From positions 1-64,000 of the forward strand of contig NZ_JBFBCI010000014.1 in NCBI RefSeq assembly GCF_040683095.1: 64,000 nucleotides of DNA, written 5' to 3'. Below the pieces are notes generated by a model, which ran no database searches, had not been told where the DNA came from, and worked only from the letters and a program-made list of their open reading frames with translations. This stretch comes from Sphaerisporangium sp040683095. GTDB taxonomy: Bacteria > Actinomycetota > Actinomycetes > Streptosporangiales > Streptosporangiaceae. Position 1 is the first letter of the stretch. Every line of letters starts with the position of its first letter. Position numbers and translations under genes: made by a program. Below are positions 15,837 to 24,388 of the stretch, in pieces.

Positions 15837-17162
15837 GTGCGACGACCTTTCCAGCACCTTCTCACAGCGGCGCTCGCCGCCGGGCTCGCCGCGGTGGCCA
15901 TACCTGCCCAGGCCGCCACCTCGGCCCACGCGATCGCGTCCGCGTCCGCCGCGTCCATCAAGAGCCACACGCGCGACCACGACGGCGGCGACCGCTTCAA
16001 GCGGGTCGCGTACTTCACCCAGTGGGGCATCTACGGCCGTAACTACCAGGTCAAGGACGTCGAGACCAGCGGCGCCGCGGCGAAGCTGACCCACATCAAC
16101 TACGCGTTCGGCGCCGTCGACGCCTCGCTCAAGTGCGTGTCCGTCGACCCCTGGGCCGACTGGCAGCGGCCGGTCTCCGCCGAGCAGAGCGTGGACGGCG
16201 TCGCCGACGCGCCCGGCCAGGCGCTCAACGGCAACCTCAACCAGCTCAAGAAGCTCAAGGCCGCCCACCCCGGCCTGAAGGTCCTGATCTCGCTCGGCGG
16301 CTGGACCGGCTCGAAGTACTTCTCCGACGCCGTGCTCACCCCGCAGGCCCGCGGCGCGCTCGCCGCGTCCTGCGTCGACCTGTGGCTGAAGGGGAACCTG
16401 CCGGGCCTCGCGGCCGGCGCGGGCGCGGGTGTGTTCGACGGCATCGACCTGGACTGGGAGTGGCCCGGCTCCGAGGGCAACGCCGGCAACATCATCCGGC
16501 CCGAGGACAAGCGCAACTTCACCCTGTTCGTGGCCGAGCTGCGCCGCCAGCTCAACGCCTTCGACCGCAAGAGCCAGCTCACGGCGTTCCTGCCCGCCGC
16601 CGCCGCGAAGATCGACGTCGGCTTCGAGGTTCGCGACGTGTTCCGCAACCTGGACTTCGCCACCGTCCAGGGCTACGACCTGCACGGCTCGTGGGACCCG
16701 ATCACCGGCCACAACGGCAACCTGTTCCCCGACCGCAGGGACCCGAACGCGATCAAGTACAGCGTGGACACCACCGTCCGCGACTTCCTGTCGCGCGGCG
16801 CCCCCGCCAAGAAGATCGTCGTCGGCGTCCCGGCGTACGGCCAGGGCTGGACGGGCGTGAAGGCCACCGGCGACGGGCTGTGGTCCCCGGCCACCGGCCC
16901 CGCGCCGGGCGTCTGGGCGGCGGGCAGCGAGGACTACAAGGTCCTGGCCGGCAAGCCGGGCAAGCGGTACCGCGACCTGCTCACCGGCGCGATGTGGCTG
17001 TACGACGGCAACGAGTTCTGGTCGTACGACGACCCGGCGTCCCTGGCCCAGAAGGCCGTGTACATCCGGCTGAAGGGGCTCGGGGGGTCGATGATGTGGT
17101 CGATCGACGGGGACGACGCCAAGGCGTCCCTGACGTCGGCGCTCTACAAGATCCTGCGCTGA
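15837..17162 (+). CDS. secreted GH18 chitinase
   Basis: A secreted family 18 chitinase of 441 residues. An Arg-containing N-region and hydrophobic core (HLLTAALAAGLAAVAIPAQA) form the signal peptide. The catalytic barrel includes KVLISLGGW, the signature DGIDLDWEWP with Asp204, Asp206 and acid Glu208, QGYDLHGSWDP, and the C-terminal GGSMMWSIDGD. There is no carbohydrate-binding module, so it is a single-domain enzyme. The GTG at 15837 follows GGAG at good spacing; the in-frame GTG at 15825 lacks a site. Its own promoter and palindrome precede it and a strong terminator follows, so it is a single-gene unit. Confidence 0.92.
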   Translation: MRRPFQHLLTAALAAGLAAVAIPAQAATSAHAIASASAASIKSHTRDHDGGDRFKRVAYFTQWGIYGRNYQVKDVETSGAAAKLTHINYAFGAVDASLKCVSVDPWADWQRPVSAEQSVDGVADAPGQALNGNLNQLKKLKAAHPGLKVLISLGGWTGSKYFSDAVLTPQARGALAASCVDLWLKGNLPGLAAGAGAGVFDGIDLDWEWPGSEGNAGNIIRPEDKRNFTLFVAELRRQLNAFDRKSQLTAFLPAAAAKIDVGFEVRDVFRNLDFATVQGYDLHGSWDPITGHNGNLFPDRRDPNAIKYSVDTTVRDFLSRGAPAKKIVVGVPAYGQGWTGVKATGDGLWSPATGPAPGVWAAGSEDYKVLAGKPGKRYRDLLTGAMWLYDGNEFWSYDDPASLAQKAVYIRLKGLGGSMMWSIDGDDAKASLTSALYKILR

Positions 17163-17176
17163 CGGAAGACCACCAG

Positions 17177-17214
17177 GCGGGCCCGGTACTCCCCACAGGG
17201 AGTGCCGGGCCCGC
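17177..17214 (+). terminator. terminator after the chitinase gene
   Basis: A 16-bp stem (17177-17192 with 17199-17214) with one wobble pair and a short loop begins 15 bases after the chitinase stop codon. Confidence 0.75.
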
Positions 17215-17322
17215 AGGCTTTCGGGCGGGCGGGCCGTCTGGCCTGGTCAGAGGGCCGCGCGCGTGACGCCGTCCGCCGGGGGCCGCGGAAGGTCCCGATT
17301 CGGGGCGAGGAATCATTGAAGG

Positions 17323-17808
17323 ATGGACAGCTCAGGCGATGTATGCGCGTTCTGCGACATCCTTGAGGGCAGGGCGGAAGCGAGCCTGGCCTTCCAGGAC
17401 GACCGCACGATTGTGATCATGGAAAGCAACCCGGTGAACCCGGGGCACGCCCTCGTCATCCCGCGAGTCCACGCCGCCGGGCTCGAAGACCTCGACGAGG
17501 AGGTCGGCGTCCACATGTGGCGGATCGCCCAGCGGGTCGCGGTCGGCCTGCGGCACTCGGGGCTGCACTGCGAGGGCATCACCATGTTCCTCGGCGACGG
17601 CGAGCCCTCGCTCCTCGGTGTCTTCCATGCCCACGTCCACGTCTTCCCGCGCTTCCAGGGGGACGACTTCGTGATCGACGCCGACTGTGAGCCGCGCGAC
17701 CGCAGGCTGCTCAACCAGGAGGCGTGGGTGCTCAGAGAGGCCATGAAGGCCCTCGCCAAACCCCCGGGCGCGCCGGCCGACCGCGCGCGGACGCCCAGCC
17801 GAAGCTGA
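17323..17808 (+). CDS. HIT family protein
   Basis: A histidine-triad nucleotide hydrolase or transferase of 161 residues. It opens with a CAFCDILEG zinc-type motif (Cys8 and Cys11), has NPVNPGHALVIPRVH in the middle, and ends its core with the HAHVHVFPR triad near residue 103. Such proteins hydrolyse phosphoramidates or dinucleoside polyphosphates; the substrate here is not predictable. The C-terminus is Pro/Arg-rich and variable. The ATG start lacks a strong ribosome binding site. It stands alone, followed by a gene remnant on the same strand. Confidence 0.85.
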   Translation: MDSSGDVCAFCDILEGRAEASLAFQDDRTIVIMESNPVNPGHALVIPRVHAAGLEDLDEEVGVHMWRIAQRVAVGLRHSGLHCEGITMFLGDGEPSLLGVFHAHVHVFPRFQGDDFVIDADCEPRDRRLLNQEAWVLREAMKALAKPPGAPADRARTPSRS

Positions 17809-17841
17809 CGCGGGCGCCGGCGCCGACGGGAGGGGAACGAT

Positions 17842-18082
17842 CGCGCCCGCGCTGCGCAACCGCCTGGACGACGTCCTCGGCGGCGACCATGAAGGCTGGT
17901 TCACGACCCGGCTCGGCGCCAAGGACGTCCGCCTGCCGGCCGAGGTGGCGGAGACGCACGGCCTGACCCTGCCCCTCGCCCGGCTGGTCGAGCGCCGGTA
18001 CGAGCAGGCCGCGGCGGCGGGCTTCGGGGACGCCGACATCGGCGCCGTCGTCGAACTCGTCCGCGACCGCGCGTCCGGCTGA
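17842..18082 (+). pseudogene. 3' remnant of a beta-hydroxyacid dehydrogenase gene
   Basis: The frame ending at 18082 has no ATG or GTG start. It encodes LRNRLDDVLGGDHEGWFTTR, then LGAKDVRLPAEVAETHGLTL and a tail of ERRYEQAAAAGFGDADIGAV. That is the C-terminal helical domain of 3-hydroxyisobutyrate/6-phosphogluconate dehydrogenase-like enzymes, including the LGAKD segment. The NAD-binding half is absent. Confidence 0.55.
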
Positions 18083-18130
18083 CCGGCCCTGTCCTGGTGG
18101 CCCCGTCCGGCGGCTCGGTCCCCTGGCGGG

Positions 18131-19132
18131 TCAGCCGCCAATGTGGAGGACGGCCGCGCCGTTCACCCGGTCCGCCGCGAGGTCGGCCAGCGCCTGGTCC
18201 GCGCGGTCGAACGGGTACGGGGTCGTGGTGACGCTCAGCGGGTGCCGCGTGGCCAGGTCGAGGAACGTCCGGCCGTCCTCGCGCGTGTTCGCGGTGACGC
18301 TGCGCAGGCCCCGCTCGTAGAACAGGTGGTCCTGGTAGTTCAGCGGCGGGACGTCGGTGAGGTGGATGCCCGCGACGGCCAGCGTCCCGCCCCGGTCGAG
18401 GGCGGCGAGCGCCACGGGGACGAGATCGCCGACCGGGGCGAACAGGATGGCCGAGTCCAGCGGCTCGGGCGGAGGGTCGTACGCGCCGCCCGCCGAGGCC
18501 GCCCCGAGCTCCAGCGCCAGACGCCGCGCCGCCAGGGACCGGGTCAGCACGTGCACGGAGGCGCCCTGCGCGATCGCCACCTGGGCGGTCAGGTGCGCCG
18601 AGGCCCCGAAGCCGTAGACGCCGAGCCTGCCGCCCGGCGGAAGGTCGGCGCGGGCGAGCGCGCGGTAGCCGATGATGCCCGCGCACAGCAGCGGGGCCAG
18701 GCGCTCGGCGGGCCGGTCCTCCGGCAGCGTGTAGACGTAGTCCTCCGGCGCGGTCGTGTACTCGGCGTACCCTCCGTCGGCGTCCCAGCCGGTGTACCGC
18801 GAGTCGGGGCACAGGTTCTCCAGGCCGCGCAGGCAGTACCGGCACCGGCCGCAGGTCCGCCGCAGCCAGGCCACCCCGACCCGCGTGCCGTCCGGCAGAC
18901 CCGCTCCGGGGCCGCGCGCCACGACCCGGCCGACCACCTCGTGCCCGGGGACGGTGCCCGGCCGTTTCGGCGGCAGGTCGCCTTCGGCGAGGTGCAGGTC
19001 GGTGCGGCACACGGCGCACACCTCGACCTTGACCAGGACCTCCCCGGGCCCCGGCTCCGGTACGGGCAGCCGCACCCGCTCAAGAGGACGCGTCTCCATC
19101 GGCCCGGGCCGCCGCACCACCCAGGCGCTCAT
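18131..19132 (-). CDS. zinc-dependent alcohol dehydrogenase
   Basis: A medium-chain NAD(P)-dependent dehydrogenase of 333 residues. Catalytic zinc ligands are Cys42 (VCRTDLH) and His64-Glu65 (PGHEVVG). The structural zinc loop CGRCRYCLRGLENLC is complete. The cofactor-binding region is GGRLGVYGFGASAHLTAQ. The YGFGAS form and the length match the AdhA/'zinc-binding alcohol dehydrogenase family' of actinobacteria, which oxidise primary alcohols or reduce aldehydes. The ATG at 19132 follows GGTGAG; an in-frame ATG at 19144 is less well placed. It is a single gene. Confidence 0.9.
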   Translation of the reverse strand: MSAWVVRRPGPMETRPLERVRLPVPEPGPGEVLVKVEVCAVCRTDLHLAEGDLPPKRPGTVPGHEVVGRVVARGPGAGLPDGTRVGVAWLRRTCGRCRYCLRGLENLCPDSRYTGWDADGGYAEYTTAPEDYVYTLPEDRPAERLAPLLCAGIIGYRALARADLPPGGRLGVYGFGASAHLTAQVAIAQGASVHVLTRSLAARRLALELGAASAGGAYDPPPEPLDSAILFAPVGDLVPVALAALDRGGTLAVAGIHLTDVPPLNYQDHLFYERGLRSVTANTREDGRTFLDLATRHPLSVTTTPYPFDRADQALADLAADRVNGAAVLHIGG

Positions 19133-19227
19133 GGTCTCACCCATGCCCCCATGCTCACACGCCCGCGTTGCCCACCCCATGGAGGGAACGATTCACCCGG
19201 CAAGAAGTTCGGCCTTCACGCCGGATT

Positions 19228-21084
19228 TCAGGCCAGCGCCGAAAGGCGGAACCGCATGCGGCAGACCACGGCGCCGCTCATCCGGCGCAGCCCCCGCGCC
19301 AGGACGGCGCCCCGCTGGTTCTGCAGGAACCGCATCCAGGCGTGCTCGGGCTCGATCTCGGCGATCAGCACGAACACGTGGGCCTCACGCAGCGAGGCCA
19401 GGTAGGTCGCCAGGGGCCGGGCGAGGCGCCGGTGGGCGTCGTGGATCAGGACGAGCTCGACGTCCGGGTGCCAGCGCTCCCATTCCTCGACCAACGCCCG
19501 GCCTTCGTCCTCGTCGTCCGGATACGTCACATGGACGGCGACGACGCGGTCGCCGAGGGAGAGCGCCGCCGCGAGGGCGTCGCGGGTGAGCCGGTTCACC
19601 GCGTGCACGGGCACGACGACGACCGAGCGGCGGGGCCTCGGCGGCGTGGGCACCACGCCCAGCTCCAGTTTGCGGCCGATCCGCGCGTACGCCCGGTTGA
19701 CCCACTCCATGCCGAGCACGATCAGCGGCAGGGCGGCGACGACGATCCAGCCGCCCTCGCCGAACTTGGTGGCGGCGATCACGAGGACGGCGACGCCGGT
19801 CATCAGCGCGCCGAAGCCGTTGAGCGCGGCCTTCCGCCGCCATCCGGAGGGCCGCTCGGCGAGCCAGTGCCGCACCATTCCCGCCTGCGACAGGGTGAAT
19901 CCGACGAACACCCCGATCGCGAACAGCGGGACGAGCTTGTTCATGTCGCCGCGCGTGCCGACCAGCAGCAGCGCGGCCGTGACGGCGAGGAACACGATGC
20001 CGTACCGGTGGACCTGCCGCTCGACCCGCAGCGCGAAGAAGTGCGGCAGGTTGTTGTCCTTGGCCAGCAGCTTCGCCAGGACGGGCAGCCCGCCGAAGGA
20101 GGTGTTGGCGGCCAGCGCGAGCAGGATCACGGTGGAGAACTGGACGACGTAGAACAGCGGCCCGTCCCCGAGCGCGGCCCGCGTGACCTGCGCCAGCACC
20201 GTGATCCCGTGCACCGGGCCGATCGAGAACCTCTGGATGAGGGCGGCCACGCCGATCAGCATGATCCCGAGCACGGCGCCGAGCGCGACCTCGGTCCGCT
20301 GCGCCCGGCGCACGCGCGGCTTCCTGAAGGTCGGCACGGCGTTGGCGATGGCCTCGACCCCGGTCAGGGCCGCGCAGCCGTTGGCGAACGCCCGCAGCAG
20401 GAGCAGCGCGCCGACCGTCTCCAGCCCGTGGGCCTGGGCGGCGTGCTGGACGGGGGTCGCGGGCGCGGCGCGCAGCAGACCCACGACGATGACCAGGCAG
20501 ATCGCGCCGACGTAGATGATCGTGGGGCCGATGAAGGCGCGTGCGCTCGTGCCGACGCCCCGCAGGTTGACCAGCGTCACGGCGAGCACCACGGCCAGGC
20601 ACAGCCAGGTGGTGTACGGAAGCAGCTCGGGGAAGGCCGAGGTCAGCGCCGCCACCCCCGCCGCGACGGAGACGGCCACGTTCAGGACGTAGTCGACGAT
20701 CAGGCTGGCGCCCGCGACCAGGCTCGCCCGGCGTCCGAGGTAGGCCTTGGCGACGCCGTACGCGCCGCCGCCCTGCGGAAAGCTGGCGATCACCTGGCGG
20801 TAGGAGATCGTCAGCACGGCCAGCAGGAGCACGATCGCCAGCGTGACGGGGACCGCGTAGCCGAGCCCAGCCGCGCCGGCGAGCGCGAGGACGAGCACGA
20901 TCGCCTCGGGGCCGTACGCGACGGACGCCAGGGCGTCGAGCGAGAGCGCGGCGAGGCCGCCGGGGACGCTGAGGCGGTGTCTCTCCGTGTCCGGGGTGCC
21001 GATCCTGCCGGCGAAGCCCTTCCTCGGAGGGGTCTTGCGGAGGGCTGCTCTTCCGAAGGAAGTGGCACGGGTGATGGCGGGCAT
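19228..21084 (-). CDS. APC-superfamily transporter, KimA-like
   Basis: A protein of 618 residues with about twelve transmembrane helices of the APC fold. The first half has SLDALASVAYGPEAIVLVL and SFPQGGGAYGVAKAYLG, the pattern seen in KimA/YdaO-type potassium-proton symporters. The C-terminal ~130 residues (from RRSVVVVPVHAVNRLTRDAL) form a soluble universal-stress-like domain, as in KimA. Import of K+ or of an amino acid is possible; the KimA resemblance favours potassium. The ATG at 21084 has GGAG nine bases upstream. I looked for a c-di-AMP riboswitch in the 200 bp upstream and did not see one. Confidence 0.8.
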   Translation of the reverse strand: MPAITRATSFGRAALRKTPPRKGFAGRIGTPDTERHRLSVPGGLAALSLDALASVAYGPEAIVLVLALAGAAGLGYAVPVTLAIVLLLAVLTISYRQVIASFPQGGGAYGVAKAYLGRRASLVAGASLIVDYVLNVAVSVAAGVAALTSAFPELLPYTTWLCLAVVLAVTLVNLRGVGTSARAFIGPTIIYVGAICLVIVVGLLRAAPATPVQHAAQAHGLETVGALLLLRAFANGCAALTGVEAIANAVPTFRKPRVRRAQRTEVALGAVLGIMLIGVAALIQRFSIGPVHGITVLAQVTRAALGDGPLFYVVQFSTVILLALAANTSFGGLPVLAKLLAKDNNLPHFFALRVERQVHRYGIVFLAVTAALLLVGTRGDMNKLVPLFAIGVFVGFTLSQAGMVRHWLAERPSGWRRKAALNGFGALMTGVAVLVIAATKFGEGGWIVVAALPLIVLGMEWVNRAYARIGRKLELGVVPTPPRPRRSVVVVPVHAVNRLTRDALAAALSLGDRVVAVHVTYPDDEDEGRALVEEWERWHPDVELVLIHDAHRRLARPLATYLASLREAHVFVLIAEIEPEHAWMRFLQNQRGAVLARGLRRMSGAVVCRMRFRLSALA

Positions 21085-21262
21085 CGCATCCGTCTCCTAC
21101 CTGCGGTTACCCTTCCATCCTGCGCCCAAAATCCTGATTTATGGTCATATGTACCGGTTCTTGACGCCGTTCGCCGCGATCCGCACGTCATCTTTATGCC
21201 GGGTCGTCCGGACGTGGAAGCCACTGGGCCATAGCCAGAACCGATCACGAACGGGCGGCCGT

Positions 21263-21300
21263 GCGGGTCAAGAGGGCGGGTCAAGAGGGCGGGTCAGAGG
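21263..21300 (+). repeat. 13-bp tandem repeat over a stop codon
   Basis: GCGGGTCAAGAGG occurs at 21263-21275 and 21276-21288, with a third copy lacking one base at 21289-21300. The stop codon of the epimerase gene lies in the third copy. It looks like replication slippage. Confidence 0.8.
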
Positions 21301-22208
21301 GCGGCGATGCCCCAGTGGTGCGTCACCTGGTCGCCGGGGCCGAGCCGGATGACGTCCTCGCCCGTCCCGAACGCGTTGGGCGGGCAGCTCATCGGCTCCA
21401 CCGCCAGCCCGGCGCGGCGGTACGGGCCGGTCAGGCTGTCGCCGGTGAAGAGCTGAAGCCACGGGACGCCCTCGCCCGCCCACAACTCGACGCCGCGCGA
21501 GCCGTCCGCCGTGGTGAGCCGGACGTGCACCAGCCCGTCCTTCTCGCGGGTCAGGTCGGTGAAGGGGGTGTCCAGCGCCAGATCGTCGATCGGCCGCGCC
21601 GTCCGGAAGTCGTACGCGGTGCCCTCGACGTCGCTGCCGCCGACGGGGATCTTGCGCTCGTCCACCTGGAGCCACCGCCCGGCGGGAAGCTCCAGCACGG
21701 CCGACTCCAGCGGCTCGCCCACCGTGAGGTACGGGTGCGCGCCGAAGCCGTACGGCGCGTCGGTGCCGCCCGCGTTCGCGGCGGTCAGCTCCACCCGGAG
21801 GCCCGAGGCGCCGAGCGCGTAGGTGACCGTGAAGTCCAGGATGTGCGGGTAGCCGGCCTGCGGGAACAGCCGCAGGCCGAGGGTGACCGAGGCCTCGTCG
21901 CCGGAGACCAGGCGCCAGGGGAGCGTCCGGGTGAAGCCGTGCGCGGCGTTCATGTACTTCGGCTCGGTGAGCGCGAGTTGGCGCTCCTGCCCGTCGAAGG
22001 TGTACCGGCCTCCGTCCACGCGGTTCGGCCACGGCAGCAGCAACACCCCCGCCGAGCCGGGCGGCTGCCGGTCCTCGGGGTAGTCGACGATCAGCGGCCG
22101 GTCCTCGAAGGTCAGGGCGCGCAGGCCCGCGCCGACCTCCGTGACGACGGCCTCGTAGCCGTCGGCGGCGATGACGTGCTGGACCCCGGTGGGCGCGATG
22201 GTCGTCAC
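21294..22208 (-). CDS. aldose 1-epimerase family protein
   Basis: A galactose-mutarotase-fold enzyme of 304 residues that interconverts the anomers of an aldose or acts on a related sugar. The two active-site His regions are NAAHGFTR near residue 89 and GFGAHPYLTV, with the catalytic Glu in GLAVEPMSCPPNAF near the C-terminus. The start is GTG at 22208; no clear ribosome binding site is seen. No sugar operon lies around it. Its 3' end carries a small tandem repeat. Confidence 0.85.
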   Translation of the reverse strand: MTTIAPTGVQHVIAADGYEAVVTEVGAGLRALTFEDRPLIVDYPEDRQPPGSAGVLLLPWPNRVDGGRYTFDGQERQLALTEPKYMNAAHGFTRTLPWRLVSGDEASVTLGLRLFPQAGYPHILDFTVTYALGASGLRVELTAANAGGTDAPYGFGAHPYLTVGEPLESAVLELPAGRWLQVDERKIPVGGSDVEGTAYDFRTARPIDDLALDTPFTDLTREKDGLVHVRLTTADGSRGVELWAGEGVPWLQLFTGDSLTGPYRRAGLAVEPMSCPPNAFGTGEDVIRLGPGDQVTHHWGIAAL

Positions 22209-22253
22209 CCGTCAATTCAACACCACCGGGGTCAATTCACACCGAAGTGGCGC

Positions 22254-22442
22254 TTACGGCGTCAGGCGGTGCAGGTCACGGGGGAAGAGCGTCGTCTGGC
22301 GCACGTTCGCCGCGCTCGTGAAGCGCGCCGTCCAGCGTTCCAGACCGATCGCGAACCCGCCGTGCGGCGGCATGCCGTGGGCGAACGCCGCCAGGTAGCC
22401 CGCGTAGGCCTCCGGGTCCTCGCCCCGGGCGGCCAGCTTGGC
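22254..22442 (-). pseudogene. 3' end of an archaeal-type aspartyl-tRNA synthetase gene
   Basis: The last ~62 codons encode class II synthetase motif 3 and the terminus: HGGFAIGLERWTARFTSAAN, then QTTLFPRDLHRLTP and TAA. This is the pattern of the archaeal/nondiscriminating AspRS. Upstream, at about 22442, the sequence changes abruptly into IS200/IS605 transposase sequence. The rest of the synthetase gene is not found on the far side of the element. Confidence 0.75.
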
Positions 22443-22620
22443 AGGAGGTTCACCAACAGGTGGATGTGCTCGGCCTCACGGGTGAACCCGCGCAATTCGC
22501 TGTCGCGGTCATCGGCACGCGTGGCGCATGATCTGTTCGGTGCGTTCCAGGTGCGCCTTGGTGAAAACGGAATGCCGGGAACCTGGTGATAGAGACCAAG
22601 TCGCCGTGTAGGCGAAAAGC
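22443..22620 (-). pseudogene. IS200/IS605 TnpA (Y1 HUH transposase) remnant
   Basis: Read across two frameshifts (near 22521 and 22583), the sequence gives HSVFTKAHLERTEQIMRHAC, then DRDSELRGFTREAEHIHLLV with the HUH metal-binding motif. The part with the catalytic Tyr is missing at the aspS junction. It is divergent from tnpB, as in IS605-type elements, and cannot be functional. Confidence 0.75.
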
Positions 22621-22682
22621 ACTGCCTGCGGGTCATGATGGCTCTGTGTAATCGTCGGTAAACCGATGGTAAGTTTCTGGGT

Positions 22683-23933
22683 GTGCGGCTTCGGTACAAC
22701 ACCCGCCTCTACCCGAGTGCCGGTCAGCGGCAAGCGTTGGCCCGGGCGTTCGGGTGTGCGCGGATGGTGTTCAACGACGGGCTGCGCGCCCGGCAGGAGG
22801 CCCACGCGGCCGGGTTGCCCTACATCTCCGATGGCGAGCTGGCCAAGCGGGTGATCACCCAGGCGAAGAAGACACCTGAGCGGGCGTGGCTGGGTGAGGT
22901 ATCCGCGGCGGTGTTGCAGCAGGCGCTGGCGGACCTGAACGCCGCCTACCGCAACTTCTTCGCCTCGATCACAGGCAAGCGCAAGGGTCGTAAGGTCGCT
23001 GCGCCCCGGTACCGGTCGAAGAGGGACAACCACCAGGCTATACGTTTCACGAAGAACGCCCGGTTCTGTGTGACGGCAGGTGGGAAGTTACGCCTGCCGA
23101 AGATCGGGGACGTGCCGGTTCGCTGGTCACGCGCCCTGCCGTCCGAGCCGTCCTCGGTGACAGTGGTCATGGACGCCGCTGGACGGTATTTCGCCTCGTT
23201 CGTGGTCCAGGTCGCCGAACGACCCCTCCCGGCGGTTGACGCTGAGACCGGCGTCGACCTCGGCTTGGGCCACTTCGCGGTGTTGACGGGCGGCCGGAAG
23301 ATTGACGCCCCGCGTTTCCTGCGCCGCGCCGAGAAGAAGATCAAGCGCCTGCAGCGGGCGCTGTCGCGCAAGCAGAAGGGATCGAACAACAGGGCCAAGG
23401 CCCGCCGCGCCGTGGCGCGTCAGCATGCCAAGGTCGCCGATGCGCGCCGTGAGTTCCACCATCGGGAATCCACAAAGATCATCCGTGAGAACCAAACGGT
23501 GGTCGTGGAGGACCTGGCCGTGGCGGGGCTGGCGCGTACCCGGCTGGCCAGGAGCGTTCATGACGCGGGCTGGTCGGCGTTCGTCGGCATGCTGGAGTAC
23601 AAGGCCGCCCTGTACGGCCGGGCCTTTCACCGGATCGACCGGTGGTTTCCCTCCTCGAAGTTGTGCTCGGCCTGCGGCGCCCTGGCCGGATCCATGCCGC
23701 TGGGCGTCCGGTCGTGGACCTGCCCGTGTGGGGCGGTCCACGACCGGGATGTGAACGCTGCGATCAACATCCTCGCCGCCGGACGGGCGGAGAGGTTAAA
23801 CGCCTCCCACACGCGTGGGCGGGACGGCGGATGCCGTCCCGGTGGAGGGCAGGTCAGACCACCGCTCGCGGTGGCGCGGCCCAGTGAAGCAGGAAGCCAC
23901 AGAGGTGCCGCGTGTACGCGCGGCACGGACTGA
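22683..23933 (+). CDS. tnpB: TnpB RNA-guided DNA nuclease
   Basis: A TnpB of 416 residues, the ancestor type of Cas12 that cuts DNA guided by an RNA made from its own transposon end. The helix-turn-helix-like N-terminus is RLYPSAGQRQALARAFGCAR. The RuvC residues look intact: Asp192 in GVDLGLGHF, Glu276 in VVVEDLAVAGL, and the Asp in VHDRDVNAAIN near 354. A four-Cys zinc ribbon is present (CSAC at 328-331, CPC at 347-349). The GTG start at 22683 begins the conserved sequence. The C-terminal 45 residues are Gly/Arg-rich and lie over the predicted RNA scaffold. The partner TnpA is dead, so the gene may be kept for nuclease function or may simply be young. Confidence 0.9.
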   Translation: MRLRYNTRLYPSAGQRQALARAFGCARMVFNDGLRARQEAHAAGLPYISDGELAKRVITQAKKTPERAWLGEVSAAVLQQALADLNAAYRNFFASITGKRKGRKVAAPRYRSKRDNHQAIRFTKNARFCVTAGGKLRLPKIGDVPVRWSRALPSEPSSVTVVMDAAGRYFASFVVQVAERPLPAVDAETGVDLGLGHFAVLTGGRKIDAPRFLRRAEKKIKRLQRALSRKQKGSNNRAKARRAVARQHAKVADARREFHHRESTKIIRENQTVVVEDLAVAGLARTRLARSVHDAGWSAFVGMLEYKAALYGRAFHRIDRWFPSSKLCSACGALAGSMPLGVRSWTCPCGAVHDRDVNAAINILAAGRAERLNASHTRGRDGGCRPGGGQVRPPLAVARPSEAGSHRGAACTRGTD

Positions 23934-23963
23934 ATTCCCGGCCCTGGCTGGGAAGCGCGTCAA
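23806..23963 (+). ncRNA. putative TnpB omega-RNA scaffold
   Basis: Five consecutive stem-loops lie over the tnpB 3' end: CCCAC/GTGGG (23806-23819), GGGACGGC/GCCGTCCC (23821-23840), CCACCGC/GCGGTGG (23859-23874), GTGCCGCG/CGCGGCAC (23905-23926) and TTCCC/GGGAA (23935-23954). All arms pair perfectly. In characterised IS605 elements the guide RNA scaffold covers this place, and the guide is the flanking DNA just beyond the right end, here starting at about 23964. The exact ends are inferred. Confidence 0.6.
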
Positions 23964-24388
23964 TCGTCTCCGTCGTCGTGGGGCGCCCCAGGTTAAGGCG
24001 GTGCCCGCCGGCGGTCCCTGACACCGGGGTTTCGGTCTAGGGGCACCCGACAAAAATCATGAGGGGTGGGGATTGGGGTCTGCATGAGAAAGATGCGGTG
24101 TTTGTCTTGAAGCATGTAATACGACGGTACGACCGAACCCGTCCCCCGGTGGACGCCGGGAACGCGGATCGGCTGAGGATATGCGTACGGTGATCCGGCG
24201 ATAGCGGGTCCTGCGACGCTCGGTGGTGACCAGCGATGGCCATCGTGGCCGGCGGCGCCACGTCGCACCCGCGCGCCCGTCGCGGCCTGCAACCGCACGG
24301 GCGCTCCCCGCGCGTCCCTCGCGCGCGTCGCTCGCCGCCTGCCCGAGGTACGTACCGTCTCGGCGCTACGGGGTCGGAGGGACGTGGC
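23964..24388. other. intergenic region without a recognisable gene
   Basis: About 425 bp between the TnpB element and the next gene. Apart from the putative guide sequence at its left edge I see no convincing frame, RNA or terminator. The part around 24040-24130 is more AT-rich than its surroundings. Open frames on both strands here have no protein-like sequence. Confidence 0.5.

Larger units (their letters stand above)
22443..23963 (+). mobile_element. IS200/IS605-family element, left end deleted
   Basis: A broken tnpA on the minus strand and an intact tnpB on the plus strand diverge from a short spacer. The right end seems complete: a hairpin TTCCC-loop-GGGAA at 23935-23954 followed by ...TCAA at 23963, similar to right ends of this family. 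The left end and half of tnpA are lost at a junction with the aspS fragment, so the element can no longer move by itself. Confidence 0.7.

Noticed and set aside
21085..21260. c-di-AMP (ydaO) riboswitch upstream of the KimA-like gene
   Set aside because: Looked for the conserved aptamer core by eye and did not find it.
23806..23963. CRISPR array
   Set aside because: The stem-loops have different sequences and no regular repeat-spacer spacing. They fit a TnpB guide-RNA scaffold instead. No CRISPR array was seen anywhere in the window.
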